A stretch of DNA of 64,000 nt, taken from contig NZ_CP117522.1 in NCBI RefSeq assembly GCF_031679605.1, forward strand, positions 1,364,001 through 1,428,000. The letters run 5' to 3'. Source of the DNA: Streptomyces luomodiensis. GTDB lineage: Bacteria; Actinomycetota; Actinomycetes; Streptomycetales; Streptomycetaceae. Positions within the stretch are counted from its first letter, which is position 1; every line of letters starts with the position of its first letter. Positions 51,950-60,917 of the stretch are shown piece after piece. The translations under genes were made by a program, and so were the position numbers. Under the pieces are notes generated by a model. It did not search any database, was not told where the DNA came from, and worked only from the letters and a program-made list of their open reading frames with translations.

Positions 51950-52822
51950 ATGTCGTGGTTTGAATCACTCATCCTCGGGCTGGTCCAGGGGTTGACTGAG
52001 TTTCTCCCGATCTCCTCCAGCGCCCACCTGCGGCTCACGGCCGCGTTCGCCGGCTGGAACGACCCTGGGCCCGCCTTCACCGCGATCACCCAGATCGGCA
52101 CGGAGCTCGCGGTGCTCATCTACTTCCGCAAGGACATCGTCACCATCGTCTCCTCCTGGTTCCGCTCGCTCTTCAGCAAGGAGTGGCGCGGCAACCACGA
52201 CGCCCAGATGGGCTGGCTGGTGATCGTCGGCTCCATACCCATCGGCGTGCTCGGCCTCACACTTCAGGACGCGATCGAGGGTCCGTTCCGCGATCTGCGC
52301 CTCATCGCCACGACCCTCGTGGTCCTGGGCCTCGTTCTCGGCTTCGCGGACCGGCGCGCGGCGCGCGATGAGACGGGCGGCCGGCACCGTGTCGCCAACC
52401 AGCGCAAGACGCTGCGGGAACTGAGCATCCGGGACGGCCTGATATTCGGCGTCTGCCAGGCGATGGCGCTGGTGCCGGGCGTCTCCCGGTCAGGCGCGAC
52501 GATCAGTGGCGGGCTGCTGATGGGCTACACCCGCGAGGCAGCGGCCCGGTACTCCTTCCTGCTCGCGGTGCCGGCGGTGCTGGCCTCGGGCGTTTTCGAG
52601 CTGAAGGACGCGTCCGAGGGGCATACGGAGTGGGGTCCGACGCTCTTCGCCACGGTCGTGGCCTTCGTGGTCGGCTATGCGGTCATCGCATGGTTCATGA
52701 AATTCATTTCCAGTAAGAGCTTCATGCCGTTCGTGATCTACCGGGTGCTGCTGGGTCTCGCGCTCTTCGCCCTGGTCGGCTTCGGCGTGCTGAGCGCCCA
52801 CGCGGCCGAGTCGGCGGGCTGA
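51950..52822 (+). CDS. uppP: Undecaprenyl-diphosphatase UppP
   Basis: The 290-residue membrane enzyme dephosphorylates undecaprenyl diphosphate for cell wall recycling and confers bacitracin tolerance. It has GLVQGLTEFLPISSSAHL with the catalytic Glu and the second motif ALVPGVSRSGATISGG. ATG 51950 precedes the conserved N-terminus MSWFESLILGL. The 295-bp gap before it holds only short non-coding sequence and presumably the promoters. Confidence 0.95.
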   Translation: MSWFESLILGLVQGLTEFLPISSSAHLRLTAAFAGWNDPGPAFTAITQIGTELAVLIYFRKDIVTIVSSWFRSLFSKEWRGNHDAQMGWLVIVGSIPIGVLGLTLQDAIEGPFRDLRLIATTLVVLGLVLGFADRRAARDETGGRHRVANQRKTLRELSIRDGLIFGVCQAMALVPGVSRSGATISGGLLMGYTREAAARYSFLLAVPAVLASGVFELKDASEGHTEWGPTLFATVVAFVVGYAVIAWFMKFISSKSFMPFVIYRVLLGLALFALVGFGVLSAHAAESAG

Positions 52823-52938
52823 GGCATGGGGATGGGCCGCCGGCCGAGGAGGGAGGAGTCCGGCGGCCCCTTCGCTCAGGTCTGGCGCCCCCTGAGCGGT
52901 ATGGGACGAGTCAATCGCCATGCGGAGCGCCAGGGAAG

Positions 52939-52976
52939 GGTGTGCGGTAGATATATGCGAGCATTCGCAGCACACC
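52939..52976 (+). terminator. Bulged hairpin after uppP
   Basis: GGTGTGC (52939-52945) pairs with GCACACC (52970-52976), enclosing a second stem TGCGA-GCAT-TCGCA (52956-52969) and a 10-nt AT-rich bulge on the left. It follows uppP by about 115 bp and precedes the convergent HAD gene. Confidence 0.5.
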
Positions 52977-53036
52977 GGGTGTGAATTTCCCACCCAACGC
53001 ACACCCCTCCCCTCACCGGCGGTCCGGTGAAGGCGC

Positions 53037-53684
53037 TCACGCCGGCGGTCCGGCGACGATCTCCACCAGCTGGTCCAACGAGTCGATCCGCCAGTCCGCC
53101 ATCGCCGCGTCGGCCGTATCGGCCCACAGACACCCCCACGGCCCCCGGCGGATATGCGCGGCCCGCAGCCCGGCGGCCTTCGCCGGCCGGATGTCGAGGG
53201 CCGGGTAGTCACCCACGTACACCGTCCGCCCCGGCGCGGCACCGCCGAGCTCCAGCACCCGCCGGAAGAACTCCGGATCGGGCTTGACGACCCCCCATTG
53301 GCTGGACGTGGCCACGGCGTCGACGGGCAGCTCCAGCCCGCGCAGCAGCTCACCCGCCCGCAGCGACTGGTTCCCGGCCAGCACGACCCGCACCCCCGAC
53401 TCCCGCAGCGCGCCGAGCGCGGACCGCACATCCGGGTACAGATCGGTCTCGTCCAGCCACTCCCCCCGCCCGGCCGCCTCCCGCGCCCGCTGCTCGGCCT
53501 CGATGTCCACCCCCGGCCGCACCAGGCGGATCGCGTCCCCGTCGTCCCGCCCCGTCGCGACGACGGCCCCCACCAGCGTGGACAGGGTGTGCCGCGGCAC
53601 ACCGAGCCAGTCGGCCCAGGCGCCCCAGTAGCGGTCCTCACGGACCAGGGTCGAGCCGATGTCGAACACCACGGTCTCGATCAT
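53037..53684 (-). CDS. HAD-superfamily hydrolase
   Basis: The 215-residue protein has HAD motif I VVFDIGSTL (nucleophile Asp; the usual DxD second Asp is replaced by Gly-Ser), motif II VVLAGNQS, motif III Lys in VVKPDPEFF and motif IV YVGDYPALDIRPAKAAG. The missing general acid Asp may reduce or alter phosphatase activity. ATG 53684 is chosen because the family starts at MIETVVFD. It follows the flavin reductase gene on the same strand. Confidence 0.85.
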   Translation of the reverse strand: MIETVVFDIGSTLVREDRYWGAWADWLGVPRHTLSTLVGAVVATGRDDGDAIRLVRPGVDIEAEQRAREAAGRGEWLDETDLYPDVRSALGALRESGVRVVLAGNQSLRAGELLRGLELPVDAVATSSQWGVVKPDPEFFRRVLELGGAAPGRTVYVGDYPALDIRPAKAAGLRAAHIRRGPWGCLWADTADAAMADWRIDSLDQLVEIVAGPPA

Positions 53685-53709
53685 CGCGCGCGCCCGCGAC
53701 CCCGGGCCC

Positions 53710-54330
53710 TCACGCCTCCGCCGGCCGCTCGCCCTCCCAGTCGGCGTAGCGGATCCGGGCGATTTCTCGCACCTCGCCGACCGTGCCCCATTCGTCCTTC
53801 CCCAGCCGGGACAGCGGCCGCAGCCTGCTGATCTCCGCATGCCCGTCGACCATCACCGCGTCGTCGATCGCGGCATGCACCACCCGCCCGAAGACCACCG
53901 TGGAGTTCCCGAACCCCGCCGTGCCGTGCACCACGCACTCCAGCGCCACCGGCGACCCCGCCACCCGGGGCGGCTTCACCCGCGCACTCGGCTCCTGCGC
54001 CACCCCCACCGCCTCGAACTCGCTCACCCCGTGCGGAAAGTCCGTCCCGGTCGCGTTGACCTGCTCGAAGAGTCCCTCGGGCGCGAGGCTCACCACGAAC
54101 TCCCCGGTGTCCTCGGCGTTCCGCAGCGAATCCTTCCGCCCCACGGAGGTGAACTGCACGATCGGCGGGGCCACGGACGCGACGGTGAAGAACGAGTGCG
54201 GGGCGAGGTTCGCCGTGCCGTCCGCCGACACCGTGGACACCCAGGCGATCGGCCGCGGCACCACCACGGAGGTCAGCAGCTTGTAGAAGGAGTTCCCGGC
54301 CATGGTCTCGGGATCGAAGTCGATACGCAT
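53710..54330 (-). CDS. Flavin reductase-like FMN-binding protein
   Basis: The 206-residue protein has the split-barrel pattern YKLLTSVVVPRPIAWVSTVS, NLAPHSFFTVASVAPPIVQF and TGEFVVSLAPEG, typical of flavin reductase-like FMN proteins. It may supply reduced FMN or act as a reductase. ATG 54330 is the family start. It could in principle serve the FMN monooxygenase at 10-11 kb, but it is 43 kb away. Confidence 0.87.
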   Translation of the reverse strand: MRIDFDPETMAGNSFYKLLTSVVVPRPIAWVSTVSADGTANLAPHSFFTVASVAPPIVQFTSVGRKDSLRNAEDTGEFVVSLAPEGLFEQVNATGTDFPHGVSEFEAVGVAQEPSARVKPPRVAGSPVALECVVHGTAGFGNSTVVFGRVVHAAIDDAVMVDGHAEISRLRPLSRLGKDEWGTVGEVREIARIRYADWEGERPAEA

Positions 54331-54824
54331 GCGACCCAGTATCCGCACACGCGGCGGCGCGCCCCAACGACGGGTCGCGGCGTCACCCGGCCCCCGGATT
54401 CCGCGGACGGTGCCCGGCGCCGGAAGACACGGGCGTCCGGGGCCGGACACCACCGTGTCCGCCGCGTCCCTCGGGACGACTCCGGGCCCGGCCCCCTGTG
54501 CCTACCCGCTGGACACCCCGGTCACCTGGGGGTTCCCGCCGTCCCTCCACCGCCCCGCAGACGCATGTCCCGGCGGCCGCGTCGAGAGCGCCGGCTCGAC
54601 GGTACGGTCCGCCATCTCCATGTCCCCACTCCGCGTTGCCGTTGCTCAGTGTGGATCTTAATCCGGTGACGCGGGCGGCGGCTCACGGACCGGAGGCGGA
54701 GTGACCACCGTCATCGTGCGCGGCGCCGCCGTGTCCGGGCGGGCGCGCGGACCATGGCGTCCGCCCGGAGGACCTGGCCCGCGCCCCCGACCGCACAGGG
54801 CAATAGGGCAATAGGGCAATACAG
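54331..54824. other. About 490 bp without a recognisable gene
   Basis: No open frame here has a ribosome binding site or recognisable family. Near its end GGGCAATA is repeated three times head to tail (about 54799-54822), just beyond the stop of the ATPase remnant. Confidence 0.5.
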
Positions 54825-55506
54825 CTAGGGCAAACGGCCGAACGTCGCCGCCGCCACGTGTTCTCGCGATATCCGGTCGAGCAGCACTATCGAGGCCGTT
54901 TCGGCCAGCGGTCGGGGCACGGGGACCACGGCGCCGGCCGGGTGTGCCGCGCCGGGCCCGGGTAACGCGCGCAGCAGGCGGTCGAGTCCCCGCCGGTGCC
55001 GGGCGAAGACGCGTGGCGAGGCCCACCGGGCCCGGGCCTCCTGCCCCGCGAGCGCCTCGTCCGCCCCCACGTCCAGGAGCACCACATGCAGCTCGCGGCC
55101 CCGCCGTTCGGCATACCGGGCCAGCCACCGGCGCAGCCAGGCCCTGCACCAACACCGGGGAGGTGCGGCGCATCTGACGGCACAGCCACCGGAAGTGCCT
55201 CAGCCGCGCCCAGGGCCGGTACACCCCGTACGGCAGCCACGCGGGCATGACCGCCTCACAGGCGAGGTGGGCCGCCCTGGGATCGATGGCGGGCGCGGCC
55301 TTCGACCAGCGTTCCATCACCGTGCTCTTCCCGCTTCCGGGCAGACCGGAGACGACCACCACGGCGTCGGCCGGATACGCCAGGACGGCGGGAGGGTCGG
55401 CGCGGCCGCGCAGGTCGACCACGCCTCGCGGCCGAAGGCATCGGCTCGGCCGGTGGTGTGGGGAGGCCGGCGCGTCCGGTTCGCCCGCCTTGTCGGTCGT
55501 GCTCAC
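54825..55506 (-). pseudogene. Frameshifted AAA-family ATPase (P-loop kinase-like)
   Basis: From GTG 55506 the frame gives VVVVSGLPGSGKSTVMERW (P-loop), then AWLPYGVYRPWARLRHFRW and SPVLVQG. Near 55140 the coding signal moves to another frame, which continues WLRRWLARYAERRGREL, VVLLDVGADEALAGQ, FARHRRGLDRLL and IVLLDRISREH to a TAG at 54825. Related proteins read VLVHDCGT..W at the junction, so several codons and the frame are lost. It looks like a zeta-toxin- or kinase-type P-loop protein broken by a small deletion; a sequencing error is the alternative. Confidence 0.65.
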
Positions 55507-55555
55507 GGTTCCCTCTGATACCGCGGTCAGTGGCCGCTGCCTCGTGGCACAGCCG

Positions 55556-55597
55556 ACCGGCTCGTGCGCACTGTCGACCGGCTCGTGCGCACTGTCG
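55556..55597. repeat. Two 21-bp direct repeats
   Basis: ACCGGCTCGTGCGCACTGTC plus G is repeated exactly at 55556 and 55577, each with a GTGCGCAC palindrome. It lies upstream of the ATPase remnant, in a 370-bp region shared with the divergent GntR gene. Confidence 0.7.
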
Positions 55598-55841
55598 ACC
55601 GAAGTATCCCAAGGCGACCGCGGCCGGGATCCGGCTGGTCCCACCTCATGATGTGCGGACGGCTTGGCGGCCGGGGATTCGTGTGCGCGGCCACGGAGCC
55701 CGTCCGCTCAGCGCCGCCTCGCACTGGCTGGCCGGGTGCTCGGAGAGGCATGCGGTCGCGCGCCGGGTGGCGCGGGGAGGTTACCCGGCCGTGTCCGGCG
55801 GGAGGATGTGTTACGGGCGTGGGTCATATCCATCCAACGTA

Positions 55842-55853
55842 TTGACATATCAA
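55842..55853 (+). promoter_or_regulatory. TTGACA box and near-palindrome before GntR gene
   Basis: TTGACATATCAA holds a consensus -35 (TTGACA) and TTGA/TCAA inverted ends 24 bases before the GntR ATG. The surrounding sequence is AT-rich for this genome. It may be promoter and autoregulatory operator together. Confidence 0.45.
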
Positions 55854-55876
55854 ATGGCTCAGATCACTCTCGATCC

Positions 55877-56608
55877 ATGGCCGAACGTGACCTCCCGCTC
55901 TACGAGCAGATCCGCAGGGAGCTGGAGGGAAACATCCGGGACGGCCGGTGGCAGCCCGGAACCCGGGTGCCCACCGAAGCCGAACTCGGAGCCCAGTTCG
56001 GTGTTTCGCGGATCACCGTGCAGCGTGCGCTGCGCGAACTCGCGGACGCCGGGCTGGTCGTCCGGTACCGCAGGCATGGCACGTTCGTCGCGCAGACCGC
56101 CGACGAGGAGAACCTGCTCCGCTCGGCGGGCGTGCTGACCAGCGGGCCCGAGACCCACGGTGACCACCGGGTGGTCGGCGGCAGGGTGCTGCCCGCGGGC
56201 GGCGCGGCCCTGCGGCTGCCCGGCCTGGACGACAACGACGCCGTCGTACAGCTCGAACGCCACAAGCTGAGCGCCGACGGCACCCGCGTGACCAGCACGG
56301 AACTCGCCGTGCTGCCCTTCCGGTTCGCCCCCGACCTGCTCGATCAGGATCTGGTCACCATCACGAGCCATATGTACCTCCGGGACCGCGGAGTGCCGCT
56401 GCGCCGCTCGCGGCTCTACGTGGAGCCGTACGCCCTGGACGAGGAGCACGCCGAGCTCTTCGGCCTGGAACCGGGTGCCGCGGTCTTCCGCTGGCTGCGC
56501 GTCACCTGGGCGGAGAACGACGAGGTGGTCGAACACCTCGAGATGATCCTGCCGACCGGCACATCCCGCTTCTACGTGGAGACTTCGCTCCTCGGTCCGC
56601 TCCGCTGA
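55877..56608 (+). CDS. GntR/HutC-family regulator (UTRA domain)
   Basis: The 243-residue protein has a GntR winged helix (LYEQIRRELEGNIRDGRW, FGVSRITVQRALREL) and a UTRA ligand domain (LERHKLSADGTRVTSTELA, FRWLRVTWAENDEVVEH). ATG 55877 is the family start. It precedes and probably controls the polyamine-type ABC operon, which begins 142 bp downstream on the same strand. Confidence 0.9.
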   Translation: MAERDLPLYEQIRRELEGNIRDGRWQPGTRVPTEAELGAQFGVSRITVQRALRELADAGLVVRYRRHGTFVAQTADEENLLRSAGVLTSGPETHGDHRVVGGRVLPAGGAALRLPGLDDNDAVVQLERHKLSADGTRVTSTELAVLPFRFAPDLLDQDLVTITSHMYLRDRGVPLRRSRLYVEPYALDEEHAELFGLEPGAAVFRWLRVTWAENDEVVEHLEMILPTGTSRFYVETSLLGPLR

Positions 56609-56750
56609 TCCGTTCGCCCCCGATCCGTTCGCCCGCTCCTCCGCTCCCGCCGTTCGCTCCCACCCCTCGGCCCCCACATCGTCTCCCCCTCCCTCCCGCC
56701 TCCTCCGGTCGCGGGAACGGCACTTCCATCCCTCATCGCAGGAGGTAGCC

Positions 56751-57830
56751 ATGGATTCCCACCGATCAGCCCTGTCCGCCCTGTGTGCCGTGTCAAGTGC
56801 CCTCGCACTCACCGTCGCCGTCACCGGCTGCGGCTCCCCCACCGCCTCCGCCGGGGGCGGAAAGGGGGGTGCCCTGGTGGTGGCCGGCTACGGCGGCTCG
56901 TTCGAGACGGCGTTCCACGACTCGGTGCTGCCCACGTTCGAGAAGAGCTGCGGCTGCAAGGTCACCTACATCCCCGGCTCCTCCACCGACACCGTCGCCA
57001 AGCTCAAGGCGCAGCGCGCCCACCCGCAGATCGACGTGGCACTGGTCGACGACGGCCCCCAGGCGCAGGCGCAGGAGGCCGGACTGCTCGCGTCGATCGA
57101 CACCAAGGTGGTGCCCGTGGACCACGTGGTGAAGATCGCCCGGATGGAAAACGACTCCGGGGTGGGCTTCGGGCTCACCGCCACCGGCATCGCCTACAAC
57201 CCCGAGTGGTTCGCGGAACACGGCGTCCCCAAGCCCACCACCTGGGAGGACCTGGCGAACCCCAAGCTGAAGGACAAGGTGGTCCTGCCGTCGATCACCA
57301 ACACCTACGGGGTGGGGCTGCTGGTCGGCGCGTCCCGGGCGAACGGCGGCTCGGAGCGGGACGTCGGCCCCGGCTTCACGGCGGTCAGGGAGATCGCCGG
57401 GAACGCGGTCACGTTCGACACCACCGCCGATGTGTCCAACTACTTCCTCCAGGGCCAGGCCGCCGCCTCGGTGTGGGGGGTGTCGCGGACCTCGACGCTG
57501 GCGGACAAGGACTTCCCGATCGCCTTCGTCTACCCGAAGGACGGCGCCATCGCCCTGGTGACCACGGCGAACGTGGTCAAGAAGGCACCGCATCAGGAGC
57601 TGGCCCAGAAGTTCGTCGCCCATCTGCTGGAGCCGTCCGTCCAGCGGGCGCTGGCCAAGGCGACCTATGACGGCTCGGTGGTCCGCGGCGTCAAGGAGGA
57701 CCCCGCGCTGAAGAACAAGGTCGTCAGCGCCGACAAGGTGGACTCCCTGCTGAAGCTCGACTGGAAGACGATCAACAAGAACCGCGCGGCCTGGACCGAC
57801 ACGTGGAACAAGCGGGTGGAGAGCAAGTGA
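56751..57830 (+). CDS. ABC substrate-binding lipoprotein, polyamine (PotD) type
   Basis: The 359-residue protein has a lipoprotein signal ending VTVAVTGCGS (lipobox VTGC) and the PotD-like fold: LVVAGYGGSFETAFHDSVLP, GLTATGIAYNPEWF and PTTWEDLANPKLKDKV. It should deliver spermidine, putrescine or a related amine. AGGAGG precedes ATG 56751. The stop overlaps the ATPase start as GTGA. Confidence 0.9.
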   Translation: MDSHRSALSALCAVSSALALTVAVTGCGSPTASAGGGKGGALVVAGYGGSFETAFHDSVLPTFEKSCGCKVTYIPGSSTDTVAKLKAQRAHPQIDVALVDDGPQAQAQEAGLLASIDTKVVPVDHVVKIARMENDSGVGFGLTATGIAYNPEWFAEHGVPKPTTWEDLANPKLKDKVVLPSITNTYGVGLLVGASRANGGSERDVGPGFTAVREIAGNAVTFDTTADVSNYFLQGQAAASVWGVSRTSTLADKDFPIAFVYPKDGAIALVTTANVVKKAPHQELAQKFVAHLLEPSVQRALAKATYDGSVVRGVKEDPALKNKVVSADKVDSLLKLDWKTINKNRAAWTDTWNKRVESK

Positions 57831-59011
57831 GCGCGGGAACGGGAACCGTGGGCGTGGCGGGCGCGGCCACCGGGCCGGACACCGCCGGACGGACCGGGAG
57901 CGCCCGGGGGCGGCTGGTCCTCAAGGGGATCCGCAAGTCCCTCGGTGGCAAGGAGATCGTGCGCGGTATCGACCTGACGATGGAGCCCGGGGAGTTCCTC
58001 ACCCTGCTCGGGCCCTCGGGATGCGGCAAGAGCACCACACTGAACATGGTGGCGGGCCATCTGCTGCCCGACTCGGGCGCGGTGGAGGTGGACGGCCGCG
58101 ACATCACCCGGCTTCCGGCGAACCGGCGGACCATGGGCATGGTCTTCCAGTCCTACGCGCTCTTCCCGCACATGACGGTGGCGGAGAACATCGCGTTCGG
58201 CCTGCGGATGCGCAAGGTGGGGGCAGCCCGGCGCAGGCACAGGGCTGCCGAGGCCCTGGAGCTGGTGGGACTCGACGGCATGGGCGAGCGGTACCCGCGT
58301 CAGCTCTCCGGCGGGCAGCGCCAGCGCACGGCCCTGGCCAGGGCGCTGGTCGTGGAACCCGATCTGCTGCTGCTCGACGAGCCGTTCTCCAACCTCGACG
58401 CCCAGCTCAGGGTGCGCCTGCGCGAGGAGGTCGCCGCCCTCCAGCGCCGGGTGGGCACCACCACGATCCTGGTCACCCACGACCAGGACGAGGCACTGGC
58501 GGTGTCGGACCGGATCGCGGTGATGGCCGAGGGGACGATCCACCAGCTGGACGACCCCGAGACCGTGTATCTGCGTCCGGCCACGGACTTCGTGGCGCGG
58601 TTCGTCGGTGAGGTGAACGTGCTCGACGGCATCGCGGCGGGGACGGCCACCAACGGCCACCGCTGCCGGATCGGCACCCACCTGGTCACGGCGACGCCGG
58701 TCGGCCCCGCGCCGGACGATGGCGAGGAGGTACGGCTCTATGTGCGGCCGGAGGCCGTGCGGGTGCTGCCCGTACCCGGCCCCGGGGAGGGCCGCGCGGA
58801 CGGCACATCCGCCGGCCGGACCGCGGAGCCGGGGCTTCCCGGCACCGTCGAGGCCACCCGCTTCCTCGGCACCCGCGTGCGCTGTGCGGTGGCCACGGCC
58901 GCGGGACGCGTGGAGGCCACGATGCCGTTCGGTTCCGACGTGCCCGGTCTGGGCGAGGAGGTGATCTGCGCATGGCAGCCACAGCACGCGTCGCTCGCGG
59001 CCCGGCCCTGA
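57827..59011 (+). CDS. ABC transporter ATPase, polyamine (PotA) type
   Basis: The 394-residue subunit has Walker A GPSGCGKS, MVFQSYALFPHMTV, signature LSGGQRQRTALARAL, Walker B LLLLDEPFSNLD and a C-terminal TOBE domain (RLYVRPEAVRVLPV). The first 30 residues are Gly/Thr-rich and unusual. GTG 57827 overlaps the preceding stop. The gene overlaps the first permease by 40 bp. Confidence 0.93.
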   Translation: MSAGTGTVGVAGAATGPDTAGRTGSARGRLVLKGIRKSLGGKEIVRGIDLTMEPGEFLTLLGPSGCGKSTTLNMVAGHLLPDSGAVEVDGRDITRLPANRRTMGMVFQSYALFPHMTVAENIAFGLRMRKVGAARRRHRAAEALELVGLDGMGERYPRQLSGGQRQRTALARALVVEPDLLLLDEPFSNLDAQLRVRLREEVAALQRRVGTTTILVTHDQDEALAVSDRIAVMAEGTIHQLDDPETVYLRPATDFVARFVGEVNVLDGIAAGTATNGHRCRIGTHLVTATPVGPAPDDGEEVRLYVRPEAVRVLPVPGPGEGRADGTSAGRTAEPGLPGTVEATRFLGTRVRCAVATAAGRVEATMPFGSDVPGLGEEVICAWQPQHASLAARP

Positions 59012-59895
59012 CGCCCGGCGGCTCCGCGCCGGCGCCGCCGGCTACCGGGCCGGTCAAGCGGCGCGGCCCCTGGCGCACCGGTCTGCTGCTGGCCTCCCCG
59101 GCCATCGCCGTACTCGCCCTGCTCTTCGTCGCACCGCTGTTCATGCTGGTGTACAACAGCTTCCGCACCCAGGCGGGCGACCCCACCCTGGACAACTACA
59201 CGCGGTTCCTCGGGGACTCCTTCTACCGGGGCGTGCTGTGGCACACCCTGTGGATCGGCGCGCTGACCACGCTCGGCTGCCTCGTCGTGGGCTACCCGTT
59301 CGCCGTCTATCTGCGCGGGCGCTCTCCCAGGGCGCGCAACTACCTCTCCCTCGTGCTGCTGTCCCCGCTGCTCATCTCCATGGTGACCAGGGCGTACGGG
59401 TGGCTGGTGCTGCTCGGGCCGAAGGGGCCGGTCGCGGACGCGTTCCACGCCGTGGGCCTGGACGCGCCGAAGATGCTGTACAACGACACCGCGGTCGTCG
59501 TCGGCATGGTGCACGTGATGCTCGCCTACATGGTGCTGCCGCTGATGGGCAGCCTGGACCGGATCGACCCGGCCCTCACCCCCGCGGCCAAGGGCCTGGG
59601 GGCCGGCGGCTGGACGTGCTTCTGGCGGATCACCGTCCCGCTGTCCTTGCCGGGCATGCTCGCCGGTTCGCTGATCGTGTTCAGCCTGACCGTCTCCAGC
59701 TTCGTCACCCCGGCGATTCTGGGCGGGCCCACGGTGAAGCTGATGCCGTACTTCGTCTACACCGAGGCCACATCCAATCTGAACTGGCCGTACGCGGCGG
59801 CGATCGGCTTCGTCCTGATCGTGGTGACGACCGTCCTGACGGCGGGGTACGCCCGGCTGCTGCGCGGGCGCGGGGGCAAGGAGGTGTTCGCATGA
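58972..59895 (+). CDS. ABC permease, PotB type
   Basis: The 307-residue inner-membrane protein has about six helices, the N-terminal block LFVAPLFMLVYNSF and the EAA-like loop KGLGAGGWTCFWRITVPLSL. It forms the channel with the next gene product. It starts inside the ATPase gene and ends overlapping the next ATG (ATGA), so the operon is tightly coupled. Confidence 0.92.
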   Translation: MAATARVARGPALTPGGSAPAPPATGPVKRRGPWRTGLLLASPAIAVLALLFVAPLFMLVYNSFRTQAGDPTLDNYTRFLGDSFYRGVLWHTLWIGALTTLGCLVVGYPFAVYLRGRSPRARNYLSLVLLSPLLISMVTRAYGWLVLLGPKGPVADAFHAVGLDAPKMLYNDTAVVVGMVHVMLAYMVLPLMGSLDRIDPALTPAAKGLGAGGWTCFWRITVPLSLPGMLAGSLIVFSLTVSSFVTPAILGGPTVKLMPYFVYTEATSNLNWPYAAAIGFVLIVVTTVLTAGYARLLRGRGGKEVFA

Positions 59896-60776
59896 GGGCG
59901 GCGACCACGGGGAGCGGGGCGGCGGGCAAGGCCGCGGACACGCCGGTGGGCAAACCGGCCGCCACGGGCGTGGGCGGGCGCGCGGGACGGCTGCTCGGAG
60001 CCGTGTTCGCCGCGCTGGTCGGCCTGTTCCTGATGGCTCCCGTGCTCGTGACCATCGCTTCGTCGCTCACTACCACCAGCTATGTCACCTTCCCGCCGAA
60101 GGGGCTGACCCTGCACTGGTACGCGGAGCTGCTGAACCGGCCCGAGTTCCTGGACTCGTTCCTGATCAGCATCGGCGTGGCGGCGGGCGCCGCGGTGGTG
60201 TCCACGGCGCTCGGGCTCGCCGCGGGGCTGGCCATCCACCGCTATCCGTTCCCGGGGAAGTCGGTGCTGGACAGGCTGTTCTCCAGCGCGTTCGCCGTGC
60301 CGACGATCGTGCTCGGCATCGGACTGCTCCAGTGGTACGCCCAGCTCGGCATGGCCTCCAGCCCGCTCACCCTGCTGCTGGCACACCTGGTGCTGACCGT
60401 CCCGTACACCGTCCGCCTGGTCCTGGCCGGGCTCGCCGGGCTGGACCGGTCGGCGGAGCTGGCCGCCGCCGGTCTGGGCGCGACGGCGCCGCGGGTGTTC
60501 TGGCACGTGACGCTGCCCGCCGTGCGCGGACCGATGGTCGCGGGGGCGTTCTTCGCCCTGATCACCTCCTTCGACGACCTGACCATCGCGCTGTTCGTGG
60601 TGACCACGGACATGCAGACCCTGCCGGTGCGGATCTTCAACTACCTCCAGTACAACTACGACCCGACCGTGACCGCCGTGGGCACCGTGATGGTGTTCTT
60701 CGCCGCGGTGGTCGTCGTCGTCATCGAGCGCGTCGTCGGTGTCGCCCATCTCTTCGGGGCCGACCCCGAGCGCTGA
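59892..60776 (+). CDS. ABC permease, PotC type
   Basis: The 294-residue second permease has about six helices, PKGLTLHWYAELLNRPEF typical of PotC, and the EAA loop AAGLGATAPRVFWHVTLPAV. ATG 59892 overlaps the previous stop. A 9-bp hairpin follows before the oxidase gene. Confidence 0.92.
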   Translation: MRAATTGSGAAGKAADTPVGKPAATGVGGRAGRLLGAVFAALVGLFLMAPVLVTIASSLTTTSYVTFPPKGLTLHWYAELLNRPEFLDSFLISIGVAAGAAVVSTALGLAAGLAIHRYPFPGKSVLDRLFSSAFAVPTIVLGIGLLQWYAQLGMASSPLTLLLAHLVLTVPYTVRLVLAGLAGLDRSAELAAAGLGATAPRVFWHVTLPAVRGPMVAGAFFALITSFDDLTIALFVVTTDMQTLPVRIFNYLQYNYDPTVTAVGTVMVFFAAVVVVVIERVVGVAHLFGADPER

Positions 60777-60789
60777 CCCCGTGCTCCGC

Positions 60790-60819
60790 GCACGCACGTT
60801 GCGCACACACCGTGCGTGC
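60790..60819 (+). terminator. 9-bp hairpin between permease and oxidase genes
   Basis: GCACGCACG (60790-60798) and CGTGCGTGC (60811-60819) are perfect complements around a 12-nt loop, 14 bases after the permease stop. It may attenuate transcription into the oxidase gene rather than end it. Confidence 0.5.
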
Positions 60820-60917
60820 ACAGCGAGCGCACACACCGTTCCCGCACGGCGTTCCCGGGCCAGGCCCTGTTCCGGCGTGCCCGAAGACGCGTGCACCGGA
60901 GACTGAGGAGGATTGCC

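Noticed and set aside
54658..55644. Single intact 328-residue protein spanning the ATPase remnant
   Set aside because: After about residue 165 this frame becomes low-complexity Pro/Arg/Gly sequence while the conserved family sequence continues in another frame.
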